Notes: generated from the letters alone by a model not told the origin. Positions 15,368 through 22,655 are shown, counted from the stretch's first letter. The stretch is DNA of 64,000 nt from Geodermatophilus siccatus (GCF_900103785.1 NZ_FNHE01000004.1:372001-436000); one strand, 5' to 3'. Translations and numbers: made by a program.

Positions 15368-16207
15368 ATGGACACCAAGCAGTTCCCGGCCGTCCCGGCC
15401 ACCGACGCCCCCGCCGACCGGAGCGCCCGCCGTCCACTGCGGCTGCCCACCCGCGGCCGCCGCCCGGCGATCCTGCTGGCCACCGCCGCCGCCGGTGCGA
15501 TCGTCGTCAACACCGTCATCGGCGCGCAGCCGGCCGCCGAGGCCGAGGCCGAGACGGTGACGGCCTCGATGAGCGTCGCCGAGCAGCTCGGCATCACCGA
15601 GGAGTCGGCGCAGCAGCCGCTCGCCGCCCCGGGCGCCACCGAGCTGGCCCCGCTGCAGGACCTCGCCGCCTCCCGCAGCGAGCGCCAGGTCGCCGAGGCG
15701 CAGGCCGCGCAGGTCCAGGCCGCTGCCGAGCAGGCCGAGCTGGACCGCCAGGCCGCCGAGAAGGCCGCCGCCGAGCAGGCCGCCCGCGAGGCCGCGGAAA
15801 AGGCCGCCGCCGAGCAGGCCGCTCGCGAGGCCGCGGAGCGCGACGCCGCCGCGAAGAAGGCCGCCGCCGCGCCGGCTGCGGCTCCCGCCGCCAGCAGCTC
15901 GTCGTCGTCCGCCGCGCCGCGCGGCTCCTTCAAGGACTACGCGATGAGCAAGGTCGGCAGCGCCGAGCAGTTCAGCTGCCTGGAGAAGCTGTGGGGCAAG
16001 GAGAGCGGCTGGAACCCCAACGCGCAGAACCCCACCAGCACCGCCTACGGCATCCCGCAGTTCCTGAACTCGACCTGGGCCAGCACCGGCATCGCCAAGA
16101 CGTCGGACGGCTACCGCCAGATCGACGCGGGCCTGATCTACATCGAGAGCCGCTACGGCAGCCCCTGCGGCGCCTGGGCGCACTCGCAGTCCACCGGCTG
16201 GTACTGA
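15368..16207 (+). CDS. Secreted Rpf-like/lytic transglycosylase with coiled coil
   Basis: 279 residues. Residues about 1-33 are polar and basic; about 34-52 are hydrophobic (ILLATAAAGAIVVNTVIGA), a signal peptide or anchor. Residues about 55-185 are an Ala/Glu coiled coil with imperfect repeats of EKAAAEQAAREAAE and a Ser-rich linker. The C-terminal domain (about 190-279), SFKDYAMSKVGSAEQFSCLEKLWGKESGWNPNAQNP...AYGIPQFLNSTW, is a compact transglycosylase-like fold with catalytic Glu in GKESGW and two Cys (SCLEK, SPCGAW) that may form a disulfide. It would cleave or remodel peptidoglycan outside the cell. The c-di-AMP riboswitch upstream links it to osmotic and wall homeostasis. The ribosome site GGAG is 13 bases from ATG 15368, rather far. 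Confidence 0.88.
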   Translation: MDTKQFPAVPATDAPADRSARRPLRLPTRGRRPAILLATAAAGAIVVNTVIGAQPAAEAEAETVTASMSVAEQLGITEESAQQPLAAPGATELAPLQDLAASRSERQVAEAQAAQVQAAAEQAELDRQAAEKAAAEQAAREAAEKAAAEQAAREAAERDAAAKKAAAAPAAAPAASSSSSSAAPRGSFKDYAMSKVGSAEQFSCLEKLWGKESGWNPNAQNPTSTAYGIPQFLNSTWASTGIAKTSDGYRQIDAGLIYIESRYGSPCGAWAHSQSTGWY

Positions 16208-16320
16208 GCGAGGACCCCGTCCTCCCCACCCCTCTCGGGCTCGGGGCGGGACCCGGGACGGGGCCGCCTCCTGCCCCCCGCAGGCCGGAGGTCGACGGCA
16301 CCGAGGGCCGTCCCCGCACC

Positions 16321-16500
16321 GCGGGGGCGGCCCTCGGCCGTTCCCGGGCCGTGGGGGCGGCCCTCGGCCGTTCCCGGGCCGTGGGGGCGGCCCTCGGCCG
16401 TTCCCGGGCCGTGGGGGCGGCCCTCGGCCGTTCCCGGGCCGTGGGGGCGGCCCTCGGCCGTTCCCGGGCCGTGGGGGCGGCCCTCGGCCGTTCCCGGGCC
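16321..16500. repeat. Tandem array, six 30-bp units
   Basis: Six head-to-tail copies of a 30-base unit (GTGGGGGCGGCCCTCGGCCG then TTCCCGGGCC). Units two to six look identical; the first differs at one base (GCGGGGG). Each junction can form GGGCC/GGCCC hairpins and each unit holds CGGCC...GGCCG. The array fills the gap between the transglycosylase stop (16207) and the methyltransferase start (16518). It may stall or terminate transcription. Unit length is a multiple of three, so all frames stay open, but I see no reason to think it is translated. Confidence 0.9.
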
Positions 16501-16517
16501 GTGGTGGACTGCGAGGT

Positions 16518-17162
16518 GTGACCGTCCGCGCCGTCCCGTCCGCCTTCGTCCGCGCGCACACCCAGGTGCGGCGGCCCTCCTCGGTGCCGGAGGTCCGGCT
16601 GCACGTCGCCGACGACGTCGTCGCGCTGTGGGAGGCGATGGAGGCGGCGGACGGCGGGGCGGGGGAGACCCCGCCGTTCTGGGCCGCCGCCTGGCCCGGA
16701 GGCCAGGCGCTGGCCCGCTTCGTGCTCGACAGCCCGTCGGTGGTGGCCGGCCGGGCCGTCCTCGACCTGGGCTCCGGCAGCGGGCTGGTGGCGCTCGCCG
16801 CGCGCCTCGCCGGCGCCCGGTCGGTGCTGGCCAGCGACGTCGACCCGTTCAGCCGCACGGCGGTCGGCGTCAACGCCGGTCTCAACGGAGTCGGCGGGAT
16901 CAGCGTCACCGGCGACGTCCTCGGCCGCGACCCGGTCGGCATCGACGTCGTCCTGGCCGGTGACGTCTGCTACGACCGGGAGATGACCGAGCGGGTGCTG
17001 CCCTTCCTCGACCGGGCCCGTGCCCGCGGCTGCGAGGTCTACGTCGGCGACCCCGGCCGGCCCTACCTGCCGCACGACCGGCTCGAGGCGGTTGCGCGCT
17101 ACGAGATCGCGGAGACCGAGGGGCCCGGGCTGCGCCGCACGACGGTCTGGCGGCTGCCCTGA
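16518..17162 (+). CDS. Class I SAM-dependent methyltransferase
   Basis: 214 residues. Motif I is VLDLGSGSGLVALAAR (about 76-91), followed by SVLASDVDPFS for the acidic motif II residue and DVVLAGDVCYDREM. The upstream FWAAAWPGGQALARFVLD resembles the protein-lysine methyltransferases of the ETFB-KMT/METTL20-like group, so a protein substrate is plausible. GTG 16518 has GAGG just upstream and begins directly after the tandem repeat. The DUF72 gene follows nine bases later in the same direction, suggesting a two-gene operon. Confidence 0.8.
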   Translation: MTVRAVPSAFVRAHTQVRRPSSVPEVRLHVADDVVALWEAMEAADGGAGETPPFWAAAWPGGQALARFVLDSPSVVAGRAVLDLGSGSGLVALAARLAGARSVLASDVDPFSRTAVGVNAGLNGVGGISVTGDVLGRDPVGIDVVLAGDVCYDREMTERVLPFLDRARARGCEVYVGDPGRPYLPHDRLEAVARYEIAETEGPGLRRTTVWRLP

Positions 17163-18313
17163 GCGGGACCGTGCACGTCGGGACGTCGGGCTGGAGCTAC
17201 GACCACTGGGCCGGCGTCCTCTACCCGCCGGGCACCCCGCCGCGGGACCGACTGGCGCACTACGTCCGGCGCTTCGGCACCGTCGAGCTCAACGCCAGCT
17301 TCTACCGCTGGCCGCGCACGGCGACCTTCGCCTCCTGGCGCCGGCGGCTGCCCCCGGGTTTCCAGCTCTCGGTCAAGGCCCCGCGCGGGCTGACCCACGC
17401 CAAGCGGCTGTACGCCCCCGAGACCTGGGTCGGCCGGCTCACCGCGTCCTGGCACGAGCTGGGGGACAAGCGCGCCGTCCTGCTGGTGCAGCTGCCGCCC
17501 ACCCAGGCCCGGGACGACGCCCGGCTCGACTTCTTCCTCGGCCTGCTGCCGGAGTGGATGCGGGTCGCCGTGGAGTTCCGCCACCCCAGCTGGCACGACG
17601 AGGCGGTGTACGCCCTGCTCGAGCGGCACGGCGCGGCGTACTGCGTGATGAGCGGCGCCGGGCTGCCGTGCGTGCTGCGGGCGACCGCGCCGTTCGTCTA
17701 CGTGCGCCTGCACGGCCCGGACGACGCCCACCTCTACGCCGGCTCCTACCCCGACGCCGACCTGCGCTGGTGGGCCGACCGGATCGGCGAGTGGGCGCGC
17801 GGCGGCCGCGACGTCTACGCCTACTTCAACAACGACGGGCACGGGCACGCGGTCCGGAACGCCGAGATCCTGCGGGCGCTGACCGGGGGCTGAGTGCGGC
17901 CGCCCGGAGCGTCCCGTGCGGTCGTGCGGTGTGCGCGGCCCCAGCCCCGGCGGAGACGATCTCCGGACGGCCCGCGCGGCCAGGAGCCCGTAGCCGAGCA
18001 CGTTGGGCACCAGCGCGACGGTGTGGATGCCGGCCTGGACGGCGGGCCCGGCGACGTCCAGGCCGAACGGCGCCAGGGCGTAGTGGCCGAGGAAACCGCC
18101 GGTGTAGGGCTCGCCGCCGGCGCGCTCGCGCAGCGCCAGCTCCAGCTCGGTGAGCGGGCACGGCGCCCCGGCCAGGTTGACCGCGAGGATCGCCGCGGCC
18201 ACCGGCGCGTGCACCCACAGCAGCCGGGGGTGGCGCAGGGCGACCAGCGCGCCGGTCACCATGAGGACGACGGCCAGCGCGTGCACCACCGCGACGAGGT
18301 GCGCCCACAGCAC
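17099..18313 (-). CDS. DUF2784-family membrane protein, ORF without its own stop
   Basis: Residues 1 to about 120 from GTG 18313 (VLWAHLVAVVHALAVVLMV...) are a clear DUF2784 protein: four membrane segments, HAPVAAAILAVNLAGAPCPLTELE, ALRERAGGEPYTGGFLGHY and VALVPNVLGYGLLAARAV. The family is normally about 115-135 residues, so the natural end should be near 17940. No stop occurs in this frame until 17099, and the ORF (405 codons including stop) would run antisense through the whole DUF72 gene. Neither of the other two frames offers a stop near 17940 either. Either the stop was lost by mutation, or there is a sequence error. I trust only the domain at about 17950-18313. No ribosome site is visible before GTG 18313. 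Confidence 0.5.
   Translation of the reverse strand: MLWAHLVAVVHALAVVLMVTGALVALRHPRLLWVHAPVAAAILAVNLAGAPCPLTELELALRERAGGEPYTGGFLGHYALAPFGLDVAGPAVQAGIHTVALVPNVLGYGLLAARAVRRSSPPGLGPRTPHDRTGRSGRPHSAPGQRPQDLGVPDRVPVPVVVEVGVDVAAAARPLADPVGPPAQVGVGVGAGVEVGVVRAVQAHVDERRGRPQHARQPGAAHHAVRRAVPLEQGVHRLVVPAGVAELHGDPHPLRQQAEEEVEPGVVPGLGGRQLHQQDGALVPQLVPGRGEPADPGLGGVQPLGVGQPARGLDRELETRGQPPAPGGEGRRARPAVEAGVELDGAEAPDVVRQSVPRRGARRVEDAGPVVVAPARRPDVHGPAQGSRQTVVRRSPGPSVSAIS
17171..17893 (+). CDS. DUF72-family protein (YecE-like)
   Basis: 240 residues, the full length for DUF72. Typical segments: HVGTSGWSYDHWAGVLYPPG, FGTVELNASFYRWPR, GFQLSVKAPRGLTHAKRL, VAVEFRHPSW, YVRLHGPD, and the C-terminal DVYAYFNNDGHGHAVRNA. 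The fold is a TIM barrel of unknown activity. The GTG start at 17171 lies nine bases after the methyltransferase stop codon. Antisense to it runs an open frame from the DUF2784 gene; the DUF72 reading is much the stronger in this interval. Confidence 0.85.
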   Translation: MHVGTSGWSYDHWAGVLYPPGTPPRDRLAHYVRRFGTVELNASFYRWPRTATFASWRRRLPPGFQLSVKAPRGLTHAKRLYAPETWVGRLTASWHELGDKRAVLLVQLPPTQARDDARLDFFLGLLPEWMRVAVEFRHPSWHDEAVYALLERHGAAYCVMSGAGLPCVLRATAPFVYVRLHGPDDAHLYAGSYPDADLRWWADRIGEWARGGRDVYAYFNNDGHGHAVRNAEILRALTGG

Positions 18314-18371
18314 GCACCCAGCCTGGCACGCCGGGAGCGCGCCGGGGACCTCCCGGCGGGAGGATGGGGCC

Positions 18372-18758
18372 ATGAGCGAGAGCGACGCGGGCGGCCGCGA
18401 GAGCGGGTCGGGCAGCCGGGTGAGCCGGTCGGTCGAGGAGTTCGTCGGCCAGCTGCGCAGCTTCACCGACCGGGCACGCGGCGCGGTGCCGTTCTCGCTG
18501 CCGCGGCTGCCCTCGCCGCCCGGCGCGCTGTCGGCGGCCCAGCTGCGCGCCATCGACCGGGCGGTGCGCAGCCAGCGGCAGCAGATCGCGGCGATGACCG
18601 CCCAGCTGCAGGCCTTCGACGAGCAGCTGGCCGTCTTCGAGCGGATCCTCGACCCGCTGGTGGAGTGGAGCGCGACCTGGGCGCGGCTGGAGGAGTCGGT
18701 GGCCGACCTGGTCCGCCGTCCCGGCGACCCCGACGACGGGACGACGCCGCGCGCCTGA
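18372..18758 (+). CDS. Hypothetical coiled-coil protein, 128 residues
   Basis: ATG 18372 follows GGAGG by eight bases, so translation is credible. The N-terminus is Ser/Gly/Arg-rich and disordered; VSRSVEEFVGQLRSFTDRAR and the region from about 60 on (AQLRAIDRAVRSQRQQIAAM, TAQLQAFDEQLAVFERILDPLVEW, LEESVADLV) are amphipathic helices. I recognise no family. It may be an oligomeric scaffold. It is convergent with the VOC gene, whose stop lies one base away. Confidence 0.6.
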   Translation: MSESDAGGRESGSGSRVSRSVEEFVGQLRSFTDRARGAVPFSLPRLPSPPGALSAAQLRAIDRAVRSQRQQIAAMTAQLQAFDEQLAVFERILDPLVEWSATWARLEESVADLVRRPGDPDDGTTPRA

Positions 18759-18759
18759 G

Positions 18760-19143
18760 CTACCGCTGGTCGCGCCGCAGCGGGTGGTCGGCCGGTACCT
18801 CGACCAGCACGATCCGCACGCCCTCGGGGTCGGCGACCCACGCCTCGACCAGGCCCCACGGCTCGGTCCGCGGGTCGCGCAGCACCGTCGTCCCCGCGGC
18901 GCGGAGTCGCTCCGTCTCGGCGGCGACGTCGCGCACCTGCACCCACAGCGCCAGGCCCCGGGGCGGCTCGTCGCCGGGCCCGGAGACCTCGAGCAGACCG
19001 TTGCCCAGGAAGAACACCACCCCGGGGTGCTCGGACGGGCCGAACTCGCGGTACACCGCCAGCCCCAGCACGTCGCGGTAGAAGGTCTGCGACCGCGCGG
19101 GGTCGACCGGCCGGAGGAGCACCCGGCTGCTCAGCACGTCCAC
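18760..19143 (-). CDS. VOC-superfamily (glyoxalase/dioxygenase-like) protein
   Basis: 127 residues with the paired beta-alpha-beta-beta-beta units of the vicinal oxygen chelate fold: LLRPVDPARSQTFYRDVLGLAVYREFG, VVFFLGNGLLEVSG, LALWVQVRDVAAETERLRAAGTTVLRDP and AWVADPEGVRIVLVEVP. The C-terminal Glu of the metal site may be VEVP, but the N-terminal half has no obvious His ligand, so enzymatic activity is uncertain. Members act as lyases, dioxygenases or resistance/binding proteins. The start is a GTG at 19143. The downstream phosphatase gene on the same strand ends (reads) into the 34-bp gap. Confidence 0.75.
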   Translation of the reverse strand: MDVLSSRVLLRPVDPARSQTFYRDVLGLAVYREFGPSEHPGVVFFLGNGLLEVSGPGDEPPRGLALWVQVRDVAAETERLRAAGTTVLRDPRTEPWGLVEAWVADPEGVRIVLVEVPADHPLRRDQR

Positions 19144-19177
19144 CCGGGCATCCTGCCCCGACCGAGGACCGGCCTCG

Positions 19178-20356
19178 CTACGGCACCAGCTCCTGCTCCT
19201 CCCCGGTGAGCCACTCCAGGACGACGATGCTGGCGTCGTCCTGGAGCTTGTCGGCCTGGTGGGCCAGCACGCTGCGCATCAGCCGCCGCACCGTCTCCGG
19301 TGCCCGATAGCCAGCCGCGGACGCCGAGAGGACGAAGTCGGCCAGCCGCTGCTCGCCGAAGAACTCCCCCTCCGGCGAGCGGGCCTCGGTGATCCCGTCG
19401 GTGTAGAGCAGCAGCCGGTCGCCGGGCTCGAGGCGGGTCTCGCAGCAGACCGGCTCGTGCCCCTGCAGCCCCAGGGGCCGGGTCGGCGCGCACCGCGGCA
19501 GTTGCACCAGCGACGAGCCGCGCAGGATCAGCGGGTCGGGGTGCCCGGCGTTGATCCACCGCAGCCGGCCGGTGTCGATGTCCAGGCGGGCGAGCACCGC
19601 GGTGGCGAACTGGCTGCCGGGGAACTGCCCGGCGATCGCGGCGTCGATCTCGGCGGCGATCCCCGGCAGGTCGAGCCCGTTGCGGCGGGCGTGCCGGTAG
19701 GCGCTGATCGCCACGCTGGCGAGCACCGCGGCGGGCAGGCCGTGCCCGACGGAGTCGATGACCAGCAGGTCGGCGGTGTCCCCGTTGACGGCGTAGTCGA
19801 AGCTGTCACCGCCGACGTCGTAGGCCGGCTCCAGGCCCCCGGTGATGACCACCCGCTCGGTGCCGAACGTCACCGGCGGCAAGAGCTCCCACTGCATCTC
19901 CGCCGCCAGGCTCAGCGCCCTGCGGCGCCGCAGCCGGGAGAACACGTCGCTGTAGGCGTCCTTGGCCACGACGAGCTCGGCGACCAGGCTCACGAAGGCC
20001 TTGAGCCGCTCCCCGGACTCCTCGTCCGGGGCCGACGGCAGCGTCAGCTCCGCCACGCCGAGGCGCTCCACCCCGTCGAGCAGCGGCAGCCACATCCGGA
20101 CGTCCGGCCCGGTGCTGCTGGTGAGCACCTCGACGCGGCGGAACGACCGGCCGGCCATCGTGCCCTCGACCGGCACCTCCGGACGCTCGGGGACCCCGTC
20201 GCCGGGCAGCGGCAGCAGGGTGGCCGACTCGTAGTCGGCCAGGTACAGGACGGACTCGGTCACCCCCAGCGCCCGGGCGTGGGCGGCGACGGTGCTGGCC
20301 AGCCTCGACGGCGACATCAGGTGCGCGGCCCGCAGCAGCGAGCTCAGGGGTTCGGT
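19178..20356 (-). CDS. PP2C-type serine/threonine phosphatase (SpoIIE/RsbU-like)
   Basis: 392 residues. An N-terminal GAF-like sensory region (about 1-150: VTESVLYLADYESATLLPLPGDG..., VAELTLP) is followed by a SpoIIE phosphatase domain: AAEMQWELLPPV, AYDVGGDSFDYAVNGDTADLLVIDSVGHGLPAAVLA (metal-binding Asp residues), WINAGHPDPLILRG, LEPGDRLLLYTDGITEARS, and LQDDASIVVLEW. Such proteins dephosphorylate anti-anti-sigma factors in partner-switching stress pathways; no anti-sigma gene is adjacent. GTG 20356 is preferred since AGGA lies eight bases upstream; GTG 20395 has none. The upstream VOC gene is unrelated. Confidence 0.87.
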   Translation of the reverse strand, partial: TEPLSSLLRAAHLMSPSRLASTVAAHARALGVTESVLYLADYESATLLPLPGDGVPERPEVPVEGTMAGRSFRRVEVLTSSTGPDVRMWLPLLDGVERLGVAELTLPSAPDEESGERLKAFVSLVAELVVAKDAYSDVFSRLRRRRALSLAAEMQWELLPPVTFGTERVVITGGLEPAYDVGGDSFDYAVNGDTADLLVIDSVGHGLPAAVLASVAISAYRHARRNGLDLPGIAAEIDAAIAGQFPGSQFATAVLARLDIDTGRLRWINAGHPDPLILRGSSLVQLPRCAPTRPLGLQGHEPVCCETRLEPGDRLLLYTDGITEARSPEGEFFGEQRLADFVLSASAAGYRAPETVRRLMRSVLAHQADKLQDDASIVVLEWLTGEEQELVP

Positions 20357-20502
20357 CACCGAGCTCGTCCTGTCCGTCGGCGGGTCGGGTCGCACGCAGG
20401 GTATGCGCTGAGCACGGGCACGGCCGGTCGGGCCCGGGAGGCATCCTCCGGGCCGCGCCGGGGCAGGGACGGGGGACGGCGGCCGACGAGAGGGGACGGG
20501 AC

Positions 20503-20712
20503 GTGGCGCAGCGCTTCGAGTACCGGGTGGTCGAGCTCCGCGAGGGGCTCATCGGCGGGAGGATGTCGGGTGACAAGCTGGAGAAGGTGCTCAACCAGCA
20601 CGCCCGCGAGGGTTGGCAGCTCAAGGCGATCACCTCGGTCGAGGTCAAGGGCCGGATCGGCCCGGGCGGCGTCGAGGGCGTGCTGGTGACCCTGGAGCGC
20701 CCGACGACCTGA
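20503..20712 (+). CDS. DUF4177-domain protein
   Basis: 69 residues: [17 protein letters not shown]..., [19 protein letters not shown]..., [10 protein letters not shown]. This is the full DUF4177 pattern, a small alpha/beta domain with the characteristic LN..A.EGWQL motif. Function unknown; such proteins are short and cytoplasmic. GTG 20503 has GAGGGGACGGGA upstream. It begins a run of four same-strand genes with short gaps or overlaps (20503-22230). Confidence 0.8.
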   Translation: MAQRFEYRVVELREGLIGGRMSGDKLEKVLNQHAREGWQLKAITSVEVKGRIGPGGVEGVLVTLERPTT

Positions 20713-20726
20713 CCCGAGGAGCGCCC

Positions 20727-21602
20727 GTGCCCGACGCCGTCGTGGCCCGCGCCCGGCTGCGCGCGGACTGCACCCGCTGCGCCGGGCTGTGCTGCGTCGC
20801 CCCGGCGTTCGCCGCCTCGGCCGACTTCGCCATCGACAAGCCGGCCGGGCACGCCTGCCCGAACCTGCGGGACGACGACCGCTGCGGCATCCACGCGCAG
20901 CTGCGCGAGCGCGGCTTCCCCGGCTGCACGGTCTTCGACTGCTTCGGCGCCGGGCAGCAGACGGTGCAGGTGACCTTCGGCGGCGCCCCGCACTGGCGGG
21001 ACTCCCCGGAGCAGGCGGCGGCGGTGTTCGCGGCCTTCGGCGTCCAGCGGCTGCTGCACGAGCTGCTCTGGTACCTCACCGAGGCGCTCACCCTCGAGGC
21101 CGCCGCGCCGCTGCACCGGGAGCTGGCCGCCGCGCACGAGCGCACCGCCGGCCTCACCGCCGCCGGCCCGGGCGAGCTCGCGGCCGTCGACGCCGGCGCC
21201 CTGCAGGCGGAGGTCGGCGCGCTGCTGCTGTCGGTCAGCGAGCTGGCGCGGGCCGGCGCCCGCAGGCGGCCCTCCGCAGGGGCCCGCCGCGAGCCTGCGA
21301 GCGGCGGGGGGCGGAGGGTCCTCCATCGGCGCAACGCCGACCTCGTCGGCGCCGACCTGCGGCGCGGGGACCTGCGCGGTGTCAGCCTGCGCGGGGCCCT
21401 GCTGATCGGGGCGGACCTGCGCGGCGCCGACCTGTCCCTGACCGACCTGCTCGGCGCCGACCTGCGGGGTGCGGACGTGCGCGGCGCCGATCTCTCCGGC
21501 GCGCTGTTCCTCACCCGGCGCCAGGTGGCCGGCGCCCGCGGCGACGCCGCGACCCGGCTGCCGGCCGGGCTCGAGCACCCGGCGCACTGGGAGGCGGCAT
21601 GA
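20727..21602 (+). CDS. YkgJ-type Cys-cluster protein fused to pentapeptide repeats
   Basis: 291 residues. The N-terminal part (about 6-80) has a dense Cys set: [45 protein letters not shown], consistent with a zinc or iron-sulfur cluster domain like YkgJ. The C-terminal part (about 203-265) is pentapeptide repeats ([54 protein letters not shown]), which build a right-handed beta helix. Between them, residues about 181-199 ([20 protein letters not shown]) are encoded by copy C of the 54-bp repeat element, in frame. GTG 20727 follows GAGGAG by six bases. Role unknown; the stop overlaps the next small ORF (ATGA). Confidence 0.8.
   Translation: MPDAVVARARLRADCTRCAGLCCVAPAFAASADFAIDKPAGHACPNLRDDDRCGIHAQLRERGFPGCTVFDCFGAGQQTVQVTFGGAPHWRDSPEQAAAVFAAFGVQRLLHELLWYLTEALTLEAAAPLHRELAAAHERTAGLTAAGPGELAAVDAGALQAEVGALLLSVSELARAGARRRPSAGARREPASGGGRRVLHRRNADLVGADLRRGDLRGVSLRGALLIGADLRGADLSLTDLLGADLRGADVRGADLSGALFLTRRQVAGARGDAATRLPAGLEHPAHWEAA
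21268..21321. repeat. 54-bp palindromic repeat element, copy C, inside a gene
   Basis: GGCCCTCCGCAGG, then CCCGCCGCGAGCCTGCGAGC with GGCGGGGGGCGGAGGGTCC. The outer stem CCCTCCG/CGGAGGG pairs perfectly although its sequence differs from the other copies. It lies entirely inside the YkgJ-pentapeptide gene; 54 is a multiple of three, so the frame is preserved and the element becomes an Arg/Ser/Gly linker. Confidence 0.85.
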
Positions 21603-21679
21603 GCGAGCTGGCCAGCGCACCGGCCGGCACGGCAGCGCCGGGAACGCGGCCGACGAGCGCCGGCGAGGAGGACCCGTGA
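21599..21679 (+). CDS. Possible 26-residue coupled small ORF
   Basis: The ATG at 21599 overlaps the stop codon of the preceding gene (ATGA), and its own TGA overlaps the GTG start of the following DUF4334 gene (GTGA). The peptide [18 protein letters not shown] then TSAGEEDP is disordered-looking. Double overlap suggests it may carry ribosomes from one gene to the next rather than make a functional protein. No family recognised. Confidence 0.3.
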   Translation: MSELASAPAGTAAPGTRPTSAGEEDP

Positions 21680-22230
21680 GCACCGAGGCACTCCGCTGGG
21701 TCGAGCGGCACCGCGGCCTCGCGGCGCCGGCCGACGTCCTGGCCCTCGCCGACCGGCTGCCCGGTGTCGCGGTCGAGGAGATGACCGGCCGCTGGCGGGG
21801 CGCCGAGCTGCCCACCGGCTCACCGCTCGACGGCCTGCTCCCCGCGCACCGCTGGTGGGGCAAGGAGGTGCGCGACGCCGACACGGTCCACCCGCTGCTC
21901 TTCCCCGACCGGTCGGGCCGGCCGCGGCCGATCGACCCCGCGCCCGCGCCGCTGGGGCTGCTGCGCCGCGCGCCGGGCCTCGCCCGCAGCGCCCCGGCCC
22001 GGCTGGCGTTCAGCGCCGTCCGGCCGCTGCTGACCACCCGCCGTCCCACCGCCCGGCTGCGCACGGTGGTGCACCGCGGGGTGCCCACCGCGGCGCTGGT
22101 CTACGACCGGCTGCCGGTCGTCGACGTCTTCCGCCGGGTGACCCCGGACCTGCTGCTCGGCCTCATGGACATGCGCGGCCTGCCCGGCCCGTTCGCCTTC
22201 CTGCTCGAACGGGCCCGCGACAACTCCTAG
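21676..22230 (+). CDS. GXWXG/DUF4334-domain protein
   Basis: 184 residues. The N-terminal GXWXG module is visible as LPGVAVEEMTGRWRGAELPTG, followed by LLPAHRWWGKEVRDADTVHPLLF; the C-terminal DUF4334 part includes RLRTVVHRGVPTAALVYDRLPVVDVFRRV and LMDMRGLPGPFAFLLERA. The family is thought to bind small hydrophobic ligands; the function is not established. GTG 21676 has GAGGAGGA. Its stop codon shares the bases CTAG (22227-22230) with the stop of the convergent gene. Confidence 0.82.
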   Translation: MSTEALRWVERHRGLAAPADVLALADRLPGVAVEEMTGRWRGAELPTGSPLDGLLPAHRWWGKEVRDADTVHPLLFPDRSGRPRPIDPAPAPLGLLRRAPGLARSAPARLAFSAVRPLLTTRRPTARLRTVVHRGVPTAALVYDRLPVVDVFRRVTPDLLLGLMDMRGLPGPFAFLLERARDNS

Positions 22231-22655
22231 AGGTCGTCCTCCGGGCGGCCGCGCCGGCGGAGGAAGCCGGCGACCGAGCCGACCCGGTCGGTGGCCTGCC
22301 GCAGCCCGTGCACCAGCGGCAGCAGGTCGTCGGCCACGGTGCGCAGCGTGTCGGGCACGGTCTCGATGGCCGGGTCGTCGAGCACCCGGCCGACGCGCTC
22401 GAGCCCGGGGCGCAGCGCCCGCACCGGCTCCTCGAGCTCCTCGACCAGGCCCTCGAGCCGTTCGGCGGTCCGCTGCGCGGACGCGATGGTCTCGGTCGCC
22501 ACGCGCGTGGCGGTGATCAGCTCGCGGACGGCGGTGTTGAGGTCCGCGATCGTCCGCGGCAGCTGCGCGAGCGCCTCGGTCTGCTTCTGCAGGACGTCGA
22601 CCAGCTCGGACAGTCCCGGGATGCGGGGGAGGCCCAGGCCGCGGAAGGGGTCCAC
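22227..22655 (-). CDS. Hypothetical helical protein downstream of pntB
   Basis: 142 residues that are nearly all amphipathic helix: LSELVDVLQKQTEALAQLPR, TIADLNTAVRELITATRVAT, ETIASAQRTAERLEGLVEEL, then PDTLRTVADDLLPLVHGL and a basic tail (FLRRRGRPEDDL). This resembles phasin-like or apolipoprotein-like surface-coating helices; no specific family is recognised. GTG 22655 has only a weak purine tract upstream. It is 38 bp after pntB on the same strand and may be the last gene of the transhydrogenase operon. Confidence 0.6.
   Translation of the reverse strand: MDPFRGLGLPRIPGLSELVDVLQKQTEALAQLPRTIADLNTAVRELITATRVATETIASAQRTAERLEGLVEELEEPVRALRPGLERVGRVLDDPAIETVPDTLRTVADDLLPLVHGLRQATDRVGSVAGFLRRRGRPEDDL

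Noticed and set aside
15368-16207. Ala/Glu repeat region of the transglycosylase as a sequence artefact
   Set aside because: The repeats are imperfect at DNA level and form a continuous heptad coiled coil, as in other Rpf/transglycosylase proteins.
16321-16500. Tandem repeats as a CRISPR array
   Set aside because: The units are contiguous with no variable spacers, and no cas gene is near.
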